Assembly (NCBI GenBank): GCA_963693085.1
Contig: OY856412.1
Coordinates: 1,123,825,244 to 1,123,889,243 of the forward strand
DNA length: 64,000 nt
Direction of reading: 5' to 3'
Source of the DNA: Alisma plantago-aquatica
Lineage: Eukaryota > Streptophyta > Magnoliopsida > Alismatales > Alismataceae
The position numbers and the translations under genes are program-made. Positions 11,331 to 24,531 of this stretch are shown piece after piece (the stretch's first letter is position 1; every line of letters starts with the position of its first letter). The notes beneath the pieces are model-generated. The model saw only the letters and a list, made by a program, of their open reading frames with translations, was not told where the DNA came from and made no database searches.

Positions 11331-12881
11331 TATTTTGGAGAGGTGTGTTCTTATCATCTTCAAGCTCTGAACTCACGAAACCTACTATGGTTTCCATGGT
11401 GATTTCATCCATCAACCAAATCAATTATCGTGAATGTGGAAATGATCATTATTCGATAGGGAATTGAATTCAATAAAAAAATCAAGGGTTCAAGTTATAA
11501 AACCCCCTCCAATTGAGCTCAAAAGCTCCAAGCTCACGGAAAAAATTGTGGATGAATCTCTTGCAACTCCCCCTATGCTCATCCTAAAGCTTTTGGTTGA
11601 AAAGTTTGGCTAGGGTTGAAGAGGAGATCGAATTAAGAAGAAATCAATGATTTACTTTCAATTTCCACCATGGAATCAAGGGGAAAAGAGGTCAAGAACC
11701 TTACCAACAGGTTGGGGTCATCCTCCTCCTGTTCCTGAGCTTCTCTTAGGGTCGGCCAAGGCAAAGAAAGAAAGGAAATCCAAAAAGAAGTCCTTAAGTG
11801 AGTGGAAAAAGCGATATGTATAAGGAAATCCCAAGGAGAGAGAAAATGGGATTATTTCCTTTAATTCCCAAAATAATTTCCACCAAATCCCCCTCCATTT
11901 CTTGTCCACGAAGCCATCTTCATGTTCTTGCAAAAACACTTCATTATCCAAGAATAAAGGGAAAAGAAATTAAGCACCTTAACCCTTATAATATTAATAT
12001 CCATTTTTTAGTGGAATTTCTTTTTCTTATAATAATGGTGAGTGGAATTTCACCTCCTTAGGATATGCTCGTGCCTTTGCAAGGATTAAGATCGTCCACT
12101 CACATCTGAATCCAACCATATTAATTTTTGTTGAATGCCTCTTCAATTATTTTATTTATTTTTGCATTAAATTGAATTAGGGTTCCAATTAGGCTTAAAT
12201 CTTGATTATTTTAATATCAAGATTCTCTCTCCTCCAACTTAATTCAAATGAGTCTCCCCTCTAATTTTCTTTGCTCTAAATGATATAAAGAAACATTAGG
12301 GACCTTATTGAAGTGGTAATTTGCATATTGAACCTTAGGTTTTGGGTAAATTGCACTTTACACCAAAACTAGGTTTTAATGCACAAACATTGTCCAACAA
12401 GCTCTATCTTGGTGTCCAGGCTTGTGGAAACCATACCACTACATCATATTCATTATTATGATGTCTCAACATCAGAGGAACATATTATTATGTAACATTT
12501 GTAAGTTAGCCCCTTAACTTGGGTAATTTGCACTTTAGTCCAAAATAAGCAAACATTGCTTCAACATTGTTCAAACAGGACCAAAATTGAAACATAAGTT
12601 CCTCATGAGCCCTAATTACTTTTCACAAGATAAGATTAAGAATATAATCATCTTTCTTTATTAAAACACCTAGGGTTAAATCATAACCCAGGTCAGGGAT
12701 GTTACAATTATAGACTAGTTTACATCCTTATAAAATAATATCAAAACTTTGTGCAATCTTTATGCTTGAATATTGATTCATAATGTTAATAAAGTGTAGC
12801 ATCTCAAGATTTGAATCCTAAGATAAAATGATCTTAAAAGGAACAAGAATACCCATATCACCAAGGTGCACCTCCTTTTCA

Positions 12882-12990
12882 GGGATCTCATCACTAAGAA
12901 CTCCATAGTTAAGCATGCCCAAGTTGGAGTAGTACTAGGATGGGTGACCGGTCAGAAGTTGATCCCAGCTTGTTCGTGAGTGAGGACAAA
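12882..12990 (+). other. 5S rRNA-like segment in the left Cassandra LTR
   Basis: The run AACTCCATAGTTAAGCATGC matches the plant 5S internal promoter region (AACTCCGAAGTTAAGCGTGC), and GTAGTACTAGGATGGGTGAC is an exact copy of the box C region. In Cassandra this segment supplies RNA polymerase III promoter elements to the LTR. It is not a 5S gene: the 5' third of the rRNA is not recognisable. Confidence 0.9.
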
Positions 12991-13417
12991 ATGTGGTATT
13001 AAAGTTAGTGGTGTTTAGTGGGGACAATCTTCATTCCTAAAACTCTACTACAACCTTGGGTAGTGGGTCTGGGCATTACAAATGATATACGAACAATAAC
13101 ACCTCTGGTAGGTGGGGTCAACATGGGCATGTAGCATGCCAGTATTGAGTCATGTGGTCCAGGCATGCTGGAAAGAGTTATCTATGTGATGTAGCCACCC
13201 TTATGTTGGTAGTTGTGATCTTGAACATGGTGTTTGTGGGTTAGTCTGGGTCTACACTAAAATAGGGAAATATTATGAGGCTATATAGTTGAGCCTTGAT
13301 GAGGACGTCAAGAGACTAAGTTTGGAAGATTGTAACATCCAAGGATTTGAAAATTCTGATATAATGATCTCAAAATGAATGCTTGGACTACCCATTTACC
13401 AAGTGTACCTCCTTTTC

Positions 13418-13535
13418 AGGGAGCCCAATACTAAGAACTCCATAGTTAAGTGTGCTCAGTTTGGAGTAGTACTAGAATGGGTGATCAGTTGGGAAGTTGA
13501 TACTAGGTTGTGAGTGAGGAGGACAAAATGCATAG
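13418..13535 (+). other. 5S rRNA-like segment in the right Cassandra LTR
   Basis: This is the counterpart of the left LTR segment: AACTCCATAGTTAAGTGTGC followed by GTAGTACTAGAATGGGTGAT. It has more C-to-T and G-to-A changes in box C than the left copy, so it is probably a weaker promoter. Confidence 0.88.
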
Positions 13536-13621
13536 TTAAGGCTAGTGGTGGTTTGTGGGGCTGGTCGTCATTTCTAAAACTCTACTAGAGTCTTGCACAA
13601 TGGACCTGGATTTACATAAAG

Positions 13622-15539
<1,918 letters not shown>

Positions 15540-18500
15540 AGAGGATACATAATAAAACTGGAAAAAAAATCATCAGAAACATTTACACAAAGGTCCAAAT
15601 TCACATGCATATGCATAGCAGGTACCTTTACATGAGTTTATTGGCCTCAGTCATAACATGTATATGATATATGTTGTTCAAATAATTACAATATTTACAA
15701 TGGTCAAGGAATATAACAAAATCTCGAGTCAATGTACATCATATGCAAAACCACCTACCCAGACTTGATAGTACAGGATGACTCTAGGACTCTACACAAC
15801 CAAACCAATCTTCAGACTGTATTGATCTTCAAACAAGCCTCCTCATCACCATGGGTCTGATTGCACTGCTAATCACATAAAAAGGGTGTGGAAACCCATT
15901 AGGTGAGACCTATATCCCAACGATATGATATAACCTCTAATCACATTTATTGCTTACAAGCAGATTATGTAATTAAATTAGTTAAGGTAAAGATAGTATA
16001 ATAGAGTTGAAAGACTATGCAGTTTATGAAAATGATCCATCATAGTTAGAGTTACATTTTAGTTAATTATGCTTTCCAGGATATGAATCTCATATGTTAT
16101 TAGCAAGTAAAGCAAAGCCTAATTAATAATTAAAATGATTCGCCAAATAGTCTTGACATATATACGACACGGCTGAATTACACCTTTTATTAAGCCTTGG
16201 GTAGTTTGAGGCATACCACTCAAACTACTAGTTGACCATTGTAAAGTCGCAATCAACCCCAAATAAGATCTATGATGACTAGGATACTAAAGATCTCTTT
16301 TTCTCAGTCAGTTCGAGTAACAACCAAGTGGTACATTGGTCCAACTACTACAAAAACTAGGTCCATCTTGGGTACATAGGATACAACACCCAAAACCAGG
16401 GTACAAACCCTCAAAATTGACATACGTCTATAGCCACTCTCATCTATATCAACCTTTCACCCGCATATACTCAACAATATATGACTATGAGCTCCTTCCT
16501 GATTACTAGTTTCACTATCTGACAAATTTTGACATTGGGATAGTTTACGGTTGTAGGACACTACATGACTAAGGATACACTTGATTACTTAGGTCAGTTA
16601 AATATTTTTTACTGCAATAATAAATTTATGTACAAACACTTAAAACATTCTCACAAAAATATTTTAAAATTGCAACTTTAGAAAACATATAATGTATAAA
16701 ACAATTTCATATCACTCCATCCAGACATGGGTATTCATCCGTGGTCGTTAAAAGAATCAAATCATCAATTTGGACATGTAAATGCTCATTGGGGCAATTA
16801 GACCCAAACAGTGTTAATTTCATGTAGGAGTATCACCAGTATTTGAAACTTTCCATAGAACTTAATGATTCATATGAAAAAGAACACCCAAATTTCATCA
16901 TAAAAGTCCAGTGGATGTAAAAGTTATGATATTTCTAACAAATAGGAAACCATATTCTTAAAGCCTGTTGTGGATGAGCTACCTTAAGAACTAGGGTTTC
17001 GTCCAACCTCATTTCAGCACCATATCAGTAATTACAAAATCTAAAGTTTACATAGGACAACCATCATATAGCAAGAAATAGTACATGGGTGGGGAACCCT
17101 TTCTATTGGGTACTATAACTATATAAGAATGTCAATTTTAGGAGTGATTATAATACCATTTCCAATTCCAGACCTTGCATATTAAAAGAAAAGTTCACTT
17201 CTACAGTAGAAAGTATTCATAGAGTATAAATAAAACTTAAGAACTTGTATTGTCATCTTGTAAATAAACAGTGTTGGAAAGATTATCTTTTAGCATTTTA
17301 CAAATTTTTGGAGTAAGCTTATAATCATGCATGTAAAAGTAGACAAGAAATACTTTTAAATTTTTATCACTCACCTTAGTAGATAATAAAATGAAGTCTA
17401 AGAGGGGAAACTCCAAAATCAGTAACAAAACACCAAACTTGATCCACCAAAACTCTAATAACAAAGTGTGTCTAAGACAAGAACAGAAGAAGAGGAAGTT
17501 ATTACTTCACATGTACAAGTTTCCAAAAAGAAACATCATGAACCTTAGCCATAGTTAGAGAGGGAGAAAGGATAAATAGCAAGAAAACTAGTTTAGAAGA
17601 AAAAAATATGTACATGGAGAAAACAAGAACATGATTGAGATCCTTCGAATCATCCAAGGAAAACTCGATCTAGCACATGCACCCATGAAACAGCAACACC
17701 ACATACTACAAAGATCCTTTGTCAGTCTCTCATATATTCTTGTTGGGCTCCTCCAATGCAAGTAATGATCCTCCAAGTGAATGAAAGGAGGAAGGAAGGA
17801 AGGAAGGTATTTATAGAGGTCAGTTAAAATTCTGGTTTCCCGTCAGTGAAAAGACCTGTCAGACTATAGCTCAAAAAACTCATCAATTGATGTCTGGTCG
17901 TCGGTCAAGCACACACTCACAAAAACTTTTTTCATCCATGTCTAAGAAAAACTTTGTCGATCTAGAAAGCATGTCAACCACGAGGACAAATTTTTCACTC
18001 ATCACCCAGAAACTCATCAGTCAACCAAACTTGTCGACTCAGAACATCTTCGGACTAGCTATCTTAAACTTTGTCGCTCCTCAATCTAACTACAGCATGG
18101 ATCAAATATGTTAGTTTGACGCAGATCAAGGGTCTCGTAGATTTGATTTTGGTGGGCACTAAGACCATCGTCTCGATAGGTTAGAAAAACCCATCGACCA
18201 CCAAGACATCGTTCGATGAAACCACAATGCTACTACTATCTAATTTTATATATCTAAAATCCATGAAATAAATGTTGAAAATCATCCAAAGGAGATGAAA
18301 TTTGCAAGATTCTTAATAACATAATGAAACAAGTTAAGCAAGTGTTAAAATTACATTTAAACTACCTAAACAAGGGCATAAAGGTCCACAAGTTACATAA
18401 AATTGTATATCTTGAGCAAACAAAGTCCGAATTGATTCAAATTCTAAATATTGCATTATCAACTAATTTTATACCATTAAGCAAAGTTAAAAGTTTCAAA

Positions 18501-18563
18501 AATAAATGTCCAGTTAAGCTAAATATTTATTTTTATGTATAAATCAAGGTTAGCGGCCTTACA
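15540..18563 (-). repeat. family G non-coding repeat, copy 2
   Basis: This 3 kb block ends GGTTAGCGGCCTTACA at 18563, matching the end of the copy at 58568 (GGTTAGGGGCCTTACA). Its middle (15890-16610) aligns with 45100-46010: both have GTGGAAAC-x-GGTGAGACC, a GAGGYATACCACTC block followed by a GACCA block, and CCGCATATWCTCAAYAATAT, then an ACTACATGA-x-AGGAT block leading into TTGATT. No protein frame is visible. I take it for a long gypsy-type LTR on the minus strand. Confidence 0.55.
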
Positions 18564-19960
18564 AATCAAGTGTAACCCTAATCATGTTGTATCCTATGAA
18601 TATAGAGCTATCTATGTGTCAGGACTTACTGGGTAGTAAAATGAGTTTCCTTATAGAAATTTAGTGTTTTTAGAAGTATCTCATTTTCATATATTGTTGA
18701 GTATATGCGTCTGTAAAATGGTTTTTCTCTATCCTCCTGACTGCAAGGTATTTGAGAATAGTTGTGGTTGTGTCTCAATTTATATATGACTGAGAGTGAT
18801 TGCGGTTGTAACTCATATTTGAGGGTTGTATAGAATAGCTTTTGGCTTTGAGGCTTGTGTACCCCTGACGGACTAGGTTTTTAGTGGGTTGGGCCATTGT
18901 GCCACTACAATTTGTCACTCATACTAATTGAGGGGAAGCAATCTTTAGGAGTTTAGTGATCCTAAGATCTTATACAAGGATGATTGTGACTTCACAGTAG
19001 TCAACTAGTAGTTTGAGTGGTATGCCTCATTCTACATAGGGATTAATAAAACATGTAACTTAGTCATTTAGTATATATGGTTAGGATTGTATTAGAAAAT
19101 AACATTGATGTTATTGTCGTTCTCTTATTATTTGTAAATTTTTGTTATGCTTTATGAATTCTCCATAATTGCATGGATCACATGGAGCGTTGTAAGTAAT
19201 GCTATCTTAATTACATTTAGGATGATTATACTATGATAAGATTATTGTTATAATATGAAATTTCTTATACTCTTGTCATTAATGTGTATTAAACTTAATT
19301 ATAGAGTAATGTGGATAATCAAAAATCAAAATGAATAACACATTTCTCTTTGTTATTTGTAATCTGTCTTGAAAGCTATATGTGTATGTTTATATCTTGG
19401 AGGGAGTAATGAGTAATCCTCTCATTGGGAATCTTTTAGAGTCTCATGTGGTTCTTCTATAATGTTTTTAGGTATGCTAGTGTTGCAGAAAGGATGTGGT
19501 GGTCAAGACGTAATAACATATAACATAGCTAAGTCTAGTTTGTCTCAGTACTCTCACTTTCACGAGTGATAGGTGGGTAATTTATCTTAGATATGATGGG
19601 TTTCCCTTCTTGATGTTTCATTACAAATATGAGTTGTAACTTGGGTTAAACATATATATTTTTGTGTCTTCATATGTATTGAGCATCTTTTGAACCTATT
19701 TATTGCAATCACTAGAGAGATTTTAGTTTGCCTTGCTATCTTATCTACTCTTGATATGATTTAAATGAGAAATATTGTGCTTTTATATGACCATTTAATG
19801 TTTTATGATGATTGTTTGTAATCGGATCTTTATGCAAATTGTTTTATTTGAAATTTTGCAACCCTATTTTTATGGTTGTTAGTTTTATGTTGGGTTTTTT
19901 GTCTAGGGACTTGTCCTAGTGATCACTTAGATTTTGATCATGGTATGGGTCCTTACACCC
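18564..19960 (+). repeat. inverted partner of family G plus dispersed repeat copy 2
   Basis: 18600-19060 is the reverse complement of about 16200-16560. It shares the CATATATTGTTGAGTATATG block and the CTAGTAGTTTGAGTGGTATGCCTCA block with it in opposite orientation. 19240-19960 then aligns in direct orientation with 3140-3850. So a G-type element lies here on the opposite strand, and the two G copies form a 2-3 kb spaced inverted pair. Confidence 0.6.
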
Positions 19961-20339
19961 TAATCCACGGTATATGGTATAATGACTTCAAAAACCCTAA
20001 ATGTGCATCTGTATAACTCTAGACTTGTATATATTTATAACTAGATTACATAAAAATAAACATATTTAATAAATTCAACACCCTATTTATGAGATCTAGG
20101 TTTTACATGTACTAATCACCTTATATTTATGTATTTATATATATTTTGAACTAGGATCAGAATTAGACACAGAATAATTCTTTTTGAATTCTAAGTAATA
20201 TTCTGATCAAGTTGCTATGTAATTTCACTATGATTGGAGGTGACAATTATTTTCTATATTTAAACAAGTTAAACCTATTTTAGCCAAGCAACTAATGACA
20301 CCAACAAGTATCATGTTACTTATAATCATTGTGGGTACA

Positions 20340-21723
20340 AGCCTGGGACGCTACTGAAATGCCAAGTAGCACTAGACTTCCAGGCCACCGTGTATTATTA
20401 CCCTGAGAAATGACTTAGCTACCCTCACACTGTGATCATGTTTAACCAAAAATATTAGCATCACCTAGTCATTCCCATACATGGTTTCTTCTTCCTAAAC
20501 CCTCTTGTGCAGGGCTAGTTATCCATGGAGTCAACTCCATGGTCAACTTTGAGCTTCAGGCCTCTATAGTCACGACCAATGGTTCCACGCCTTGTATTGT
20601 GTTTAGTCGAACATGATGTGTGGTAGTTGAGAAATTGAGAGAGATCTATGCTAGGGTCCTATGAGTCATATTTTATAAAGACATATACATGGACTAGAAA
20701 CAAAAGATTACCCAATTTTAGCACCATCTTACAATTAGGATAGCTTTTTGGGATTCCAATGATGAGTTTCCAACACTAGCGATGACCCACAATGGTATGT
20801 GCCAACTTCCTCAAAAGAAGATTTGAAAAACAAGGCCAATGTACGAGGAGGGGCTTAGGTGCATCACTTCCATGTGAGGTTTAAAATTCTTATCATGCCT
20901 AAAGTTCAATTCGGATATAAAAGACAAAGGAACTATACAATCATAGTAACACTAATCACATATTGTAGTTTGAAGTTTTTGTCCAACTTTCTGAATTACT
21001 TGGATAGAAATGATGTGTGACTTGGCACTTCTCTTTTATTTTGATGTCATAATTTGTTATGGACATTCACTTCCAATGTAATTCTAGACCTATAGGGTCA
21101 CACACATAGGATACACTTGGATTAAAGGAGTATATTCATGAATGATGTTTAGATCGAATGCTAAAGGTGTTTAGGTATTCAATTAAATAATAGATCAATT
21201 GACTAGAATTAGAATCATCAAGCTCAAGTGTTGGACTGACTGTTTGGAGTGTTAGGATGATTAGAAACTGAATTGGGTGAATTCTGCCAAAACTAGGGCA
21301 TGAGATGATCGTCTCGTGTGATGGTCATGGGACAACCAGTTTGTGAGATGACCATCTCGCATGAGCATAGTTCCTACTCGCCACATAGCATTGCTCTTCC
21401 AGTGTGGCTATGTATTATTACCCCAAGAAATGAGTTAACTGCCCTCACACAGTGATCATGTTTGATCACGTAGATTGGGGGTATCCTGGTCATGCCCTCA
21501 TGGGGTTTCTTCTTCCTTGACCTAGGCTCGCGCGTGTAGTGAATACCAACCATGGAATCAATTCCATGGTTGACTTGGGGTTTTTTTCCTCTTCTATCAT
21601 GATCAAGGGTTCCATTCCCTCTGATGTGCTTAGCTAAACATGACTAGTGGCAGCTAAGCAACAAAGGGAGGTTTCAGCTAGGGTATCACGAGTTGGGTTT
21701 TATATAGACATACATGGGGATTG
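20340..21723. repeat. family D repeat: two direct units
   Basis: Unit 1 (about 20385-20910) and unit 2 (starting about 21405) share TGTATTATTACCCYRAGAAATGA, the CCCTCACAC-x-GTGATCATGTTT block, GGTTTCTTCTTCC, a CCATGG-x-TCAA-x-TCCATGGT-x-GACTT block and a TATAWAGACATA-TACATGG block. Unit 2 stops at 21723 and resumes at 41410 (a GGGATTC-TAGTGGTGAGTTTCC block and a GAGGGGY-CTTAGGTGC block match unit 1 at 20750-20870). The gap is the insertion of LTR C. Confidence 0.75.
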
Positions 21724-22468
21724 TATTGGATATAAAATGGGCTCTAGAGGGGGTGCATAGATCTAAAACCACTCAAAAAAAATCATTCAACCTTCAAGAT
21801 ATTTCTAAGATAATATTACAAGTATGAACTTTGAGTGCAACTAAACATGCATAAAAAGGGAGAGAGATATTGAGAAAACACTAGGTAACACAAGTTATTT
21901 ATAGTTGTTCCAACCTCCAAACTAGGAGATGTACGTTCACTACCTAGAGAGGTCAACTTCTAGGAATTTCAACCATATATCCTTCCTTATATTGCATTAT
22001 AAGAGTTACAACATAAGACCTCCCCATTCAAGTTCAAGGGTACATAGCATTCCCTTTGAGGATAAGGGATCCAATAACCTTCCAAAGGACTTACCTATTA
22101 ATGACCAAAAATCTTATATCTTACCAAGGACTTACCTACTCTCACAATGAGTCTTCTACCTTCAAGGATGTACCCACTCTTGTCATAGATCTTCTGCCTT
22201 TTGACTTCACCTTCATCAAGGAGAAGCTTACACCAAGGGACTCCTTCCCTTCTTCATCTTCACTTCTCTTAGCCAAGAGAGAGAATCTTCATCTCCATGG
22301 TAGAATGAGAGATTGCAAGGTGGAGGAAGTGAGAGTTTCACAAGATATATATGTAGGACTATCTCTCTTACAAATCTCCTACTCACTCTAATGGGTGTAG
22401 CAAGAGATTAAGCTCATGAGAGTGGAAGGAGGCTCTTAGAGGTAAATCTCTCTCAACTATAATATAGG
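21724..22468 (-). repeat. solo LTR C, left half (split by element A)
   Basis: This half starts TATTGGA (family start TGTTGGA with one change) and follows the A/B family LTR through the GGGCTCTAGAGGGGG block, CACTACCTAGAGAGGTCAAC and the CCTTCAAGG-ATGTACCCACTC block. It stops at ATAGG (22464-22468), the left target duplication of element A. Its other half is 40715-41409. Joined without the duplicated ATAGG, the two halves total about 1435 bp, close to the 1453-1462 bp LTRs of A and B. Confidence 0.85.
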
Positions 22469-23929
22469 TGTTGGGTCTAGGGCTCTAGAGGGGGGTGAAT
22501 GGAACTTCAAAACTATCACAAAAATAATTAGACCTTCAAATTATATCAATTGAAATCAAATGCTAAACTAAATTTAAAGTCCTATCTAAACAAGCATAGC
22601 AAGGATGAGAGAGATTCAAACAAATACTTGGACAAGGTGTTTAGAGTGGTTACAATCTCCAAACTAGGTGACCGTCAATCCACTACCTAGAGAGGTCAAC
22701 CTATAGGATGTTGCAACCCATGTATAATTATATTCCATTATAAGAGATACAAGAAGACCACCTTACATACAAGGACTTAACTATCCAAGACAAGAGTCTT
22801 TCACCTACACAAGGACTTATGCACTTGATCAATATGTCTTCAACCTTCAACAAGGAGTTAACCACACTTGCATCAAGTCTTTAGCCTCACAGGGATTACC
22901 CACTCTTCTTGGATCTTCTACCTTGTCCTTCTCCTTATGTTAAAGAATATCTTCACACCTTCTTTAGCCTTGAATAAGAACATCAACTCCTCCTTCACTC
23001 GGAGAAGATCACTACAGCCTTTTCTCTTTGAGAAAGGGGATTGGTAAGAAGGAAAGATGAAGATCTTTACAAGGTAAGATTGAGGTAGCTCGCTTACAAC
23101 ATTCCTAACTCACTCATAATCACGAAATGCTTTGTAAATGAGAGAGATAAAGGGGCTCAAAGGGGTTTAGCACTCTCAACTATAGCAAGGACCAAGAATA
23201 GCATGAATGAGAAACCTTGGAATGAACTCCAAGAGGTCCTATTTATATTTGGGGTATTCCCTCGAGTGTGGGATCACTTAAGAATGAAATATAGCCATTT
23301 TACAACTTGCAACAGATCTATTTTTGTTTCTAACAACTCTACAACGGTTGGAATCACTTTATTATGTTTTATGTACAATATGTTCAGTCGAGTTTCAATA
23401 AAGGTAACTCGACCGATCCACTATCCGACAAAGACAATTTTCAAACTGTCGGTCGAGTTTGTCTTAGGATAACTCAACCGACCAGCTAAAATCAACTTTG
23501 GTCAGTAAGTTGATCAATTGAGTTTTGTGAGTGTACAACTCGACTGATGCAACCATTTCCAAAAATCCATCACAGATCGATCGGGATTCAAACTTGACTG
23601 ATTAAAGGGATGTGACAAATTTTTCAAAATGATTTTTAAGTGATCAAACGATTGAATTCGGTGTCCCTAATTTTTTCTCATCTTAGTTACAAGTAATATC
23701 ATCAATACAAATGATTACAAAATTATTCTAAGGTAGTTTGGAGTGTTTTACACAAAAGTGTATTTGCATTGCTTTTGACTTGAATTTGGACAAGCCAGGG
23801 CTTGTGTAAATTGATCCTTTTCATGTACCTAATGCCTGAAATCAATCTTGAACAAACATATTAGATGCATATGAATGGAATGGTTTAGTCATTATCATAA
23901 TAGGACAATGCATAACTTTCAAGTCAACA
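22469..23929 (-). repeat. 3' LTR of element A
   Basis: It is 1461 bp long, starts TGTTGGGTCTAGGG and ends AAGTCAACA on the plus strand. It aligns over its length with 39259-40714, 46523-47975 and 54856-56317. The minus-strand TATA-like box at 23240-23247 is mutated to TATAAATA within an ATATAAATAGG context. Confidence 0.92.
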
Positions 23930-24119
23930 TTGTCCCCATTTTTGACAATGTGGATTTGCTCCCCATCAATCTATGCTCACTTTTTACCTGCATAGTTAGT
24001 CTTTCTGCACAATGCTATATAACATATATACTACATGGTCCTTTAGCAAGTCACATGATAAAACATATACTAGACAAGAAAAGGATCACATAGGTAGTAA
24101 AAACAATATGGTTGAGCTT

Positions 24120-24172
24120 CCAAACATCAAACTTCTCTCCCCCTTTTGGCATTATCAAAAAGTAAGGGGGTA
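24120..24172 (-). other. internal polypurine tract cluster of element A
   Basis: On the minus strand AAAAGGGGGAGAGAAG (about 24133-24148) is a polypurine tract placed about 200 bp before the 3' LTR. Immediately beside it, on the plus strand, a second run AAGTAAGGGGGTAGAAGAG points the other way. The tract abutting the LTR (23930-23945) has been interrupted (AAATGGGGACAA). Repeated polypurine tracts before the 3' LTR are typical of sireviruses. Confidence 0.6.
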
Positions 24173-24531
24173 GAAGAGCATAAAAATGGGTCTTATCCAA
24201 GCACAACCAAAGCATCCAACCTCAAGATAAAAGCATAAACCACACACCACATATCAAATAGAGATGAGAGAGAAACAAGAAAGCTATGAACATAATCAAA
24301 TATGGAAATCATACCAATAACTCACATAATAGAACATACATAGAGTTATGATATAGAAAATTAAGATTACAGCACATGAGCATTTTCTCAAAGAAACTAC
24401 AAGCCCAAACTATGAAAACAACATGATGATATAAAATAGTGCATCTCAGATAATGTTCCTACATGTCTTAAGTACAAAATAGTCTAGAAAGATATATATG
24501 ATCAGCATCTAAAGACTAAAAACTCAAACAT

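Larger units (their letters stand above)
7181..12706 (-). repeat. family G long non-coding repeat, copy 1 (gypsy-type LTR?)
   Basis: A 5.5 kb gene-free block ends GGGATGTTACA at 12706, so on the minus strand it begins TGTAACATCCC, a common start for plant gypsy LTRs. Parts of it align with 44600-46522 plus 56318-58568 and with 15540-18563. Shared landmarks are the GACCTGAGAGTA block (7460, 44964), the GGGTGARAC...GAGATATAACTCTCC block (7620-7680, 45115-45160) and the closing GGGTAAWTTGCA block (12345-12600, 58385-58440). It contains the tandem repeats listed separately. Confidence 0.55.
12795..13616 (+). mobile_element. Cassandra TRIM retrotransposon
   Basis: Two 286 bp LTRs (12795-13080 and 13331-13616) flank a 250 bp non-coding interior. 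Both LTRs start TGTARCATC and end TTACA, and each carries a 5S rRNA-like segment, the hallmark of Cassandra. A 5 bp target duplication TAAAG lies at 12790-12794 and 13617-13621. After the left LTR, TGATATACGAAC (13083-13094) is a degenerate iMet primer site, and the interior ends in GACGTCAAGAGACTAAGTTTGG just before the right LTR, where the polypurine tract belongs. It has no ORF, as usual for this non-autonomous family. Confidence 0.93.

Noticed and set aside
12882..12990. A possible 5S rRNA gene
   Set aside because: Only the internal promoter part is preserved, and it sits in both LTRs of a TRIM element.
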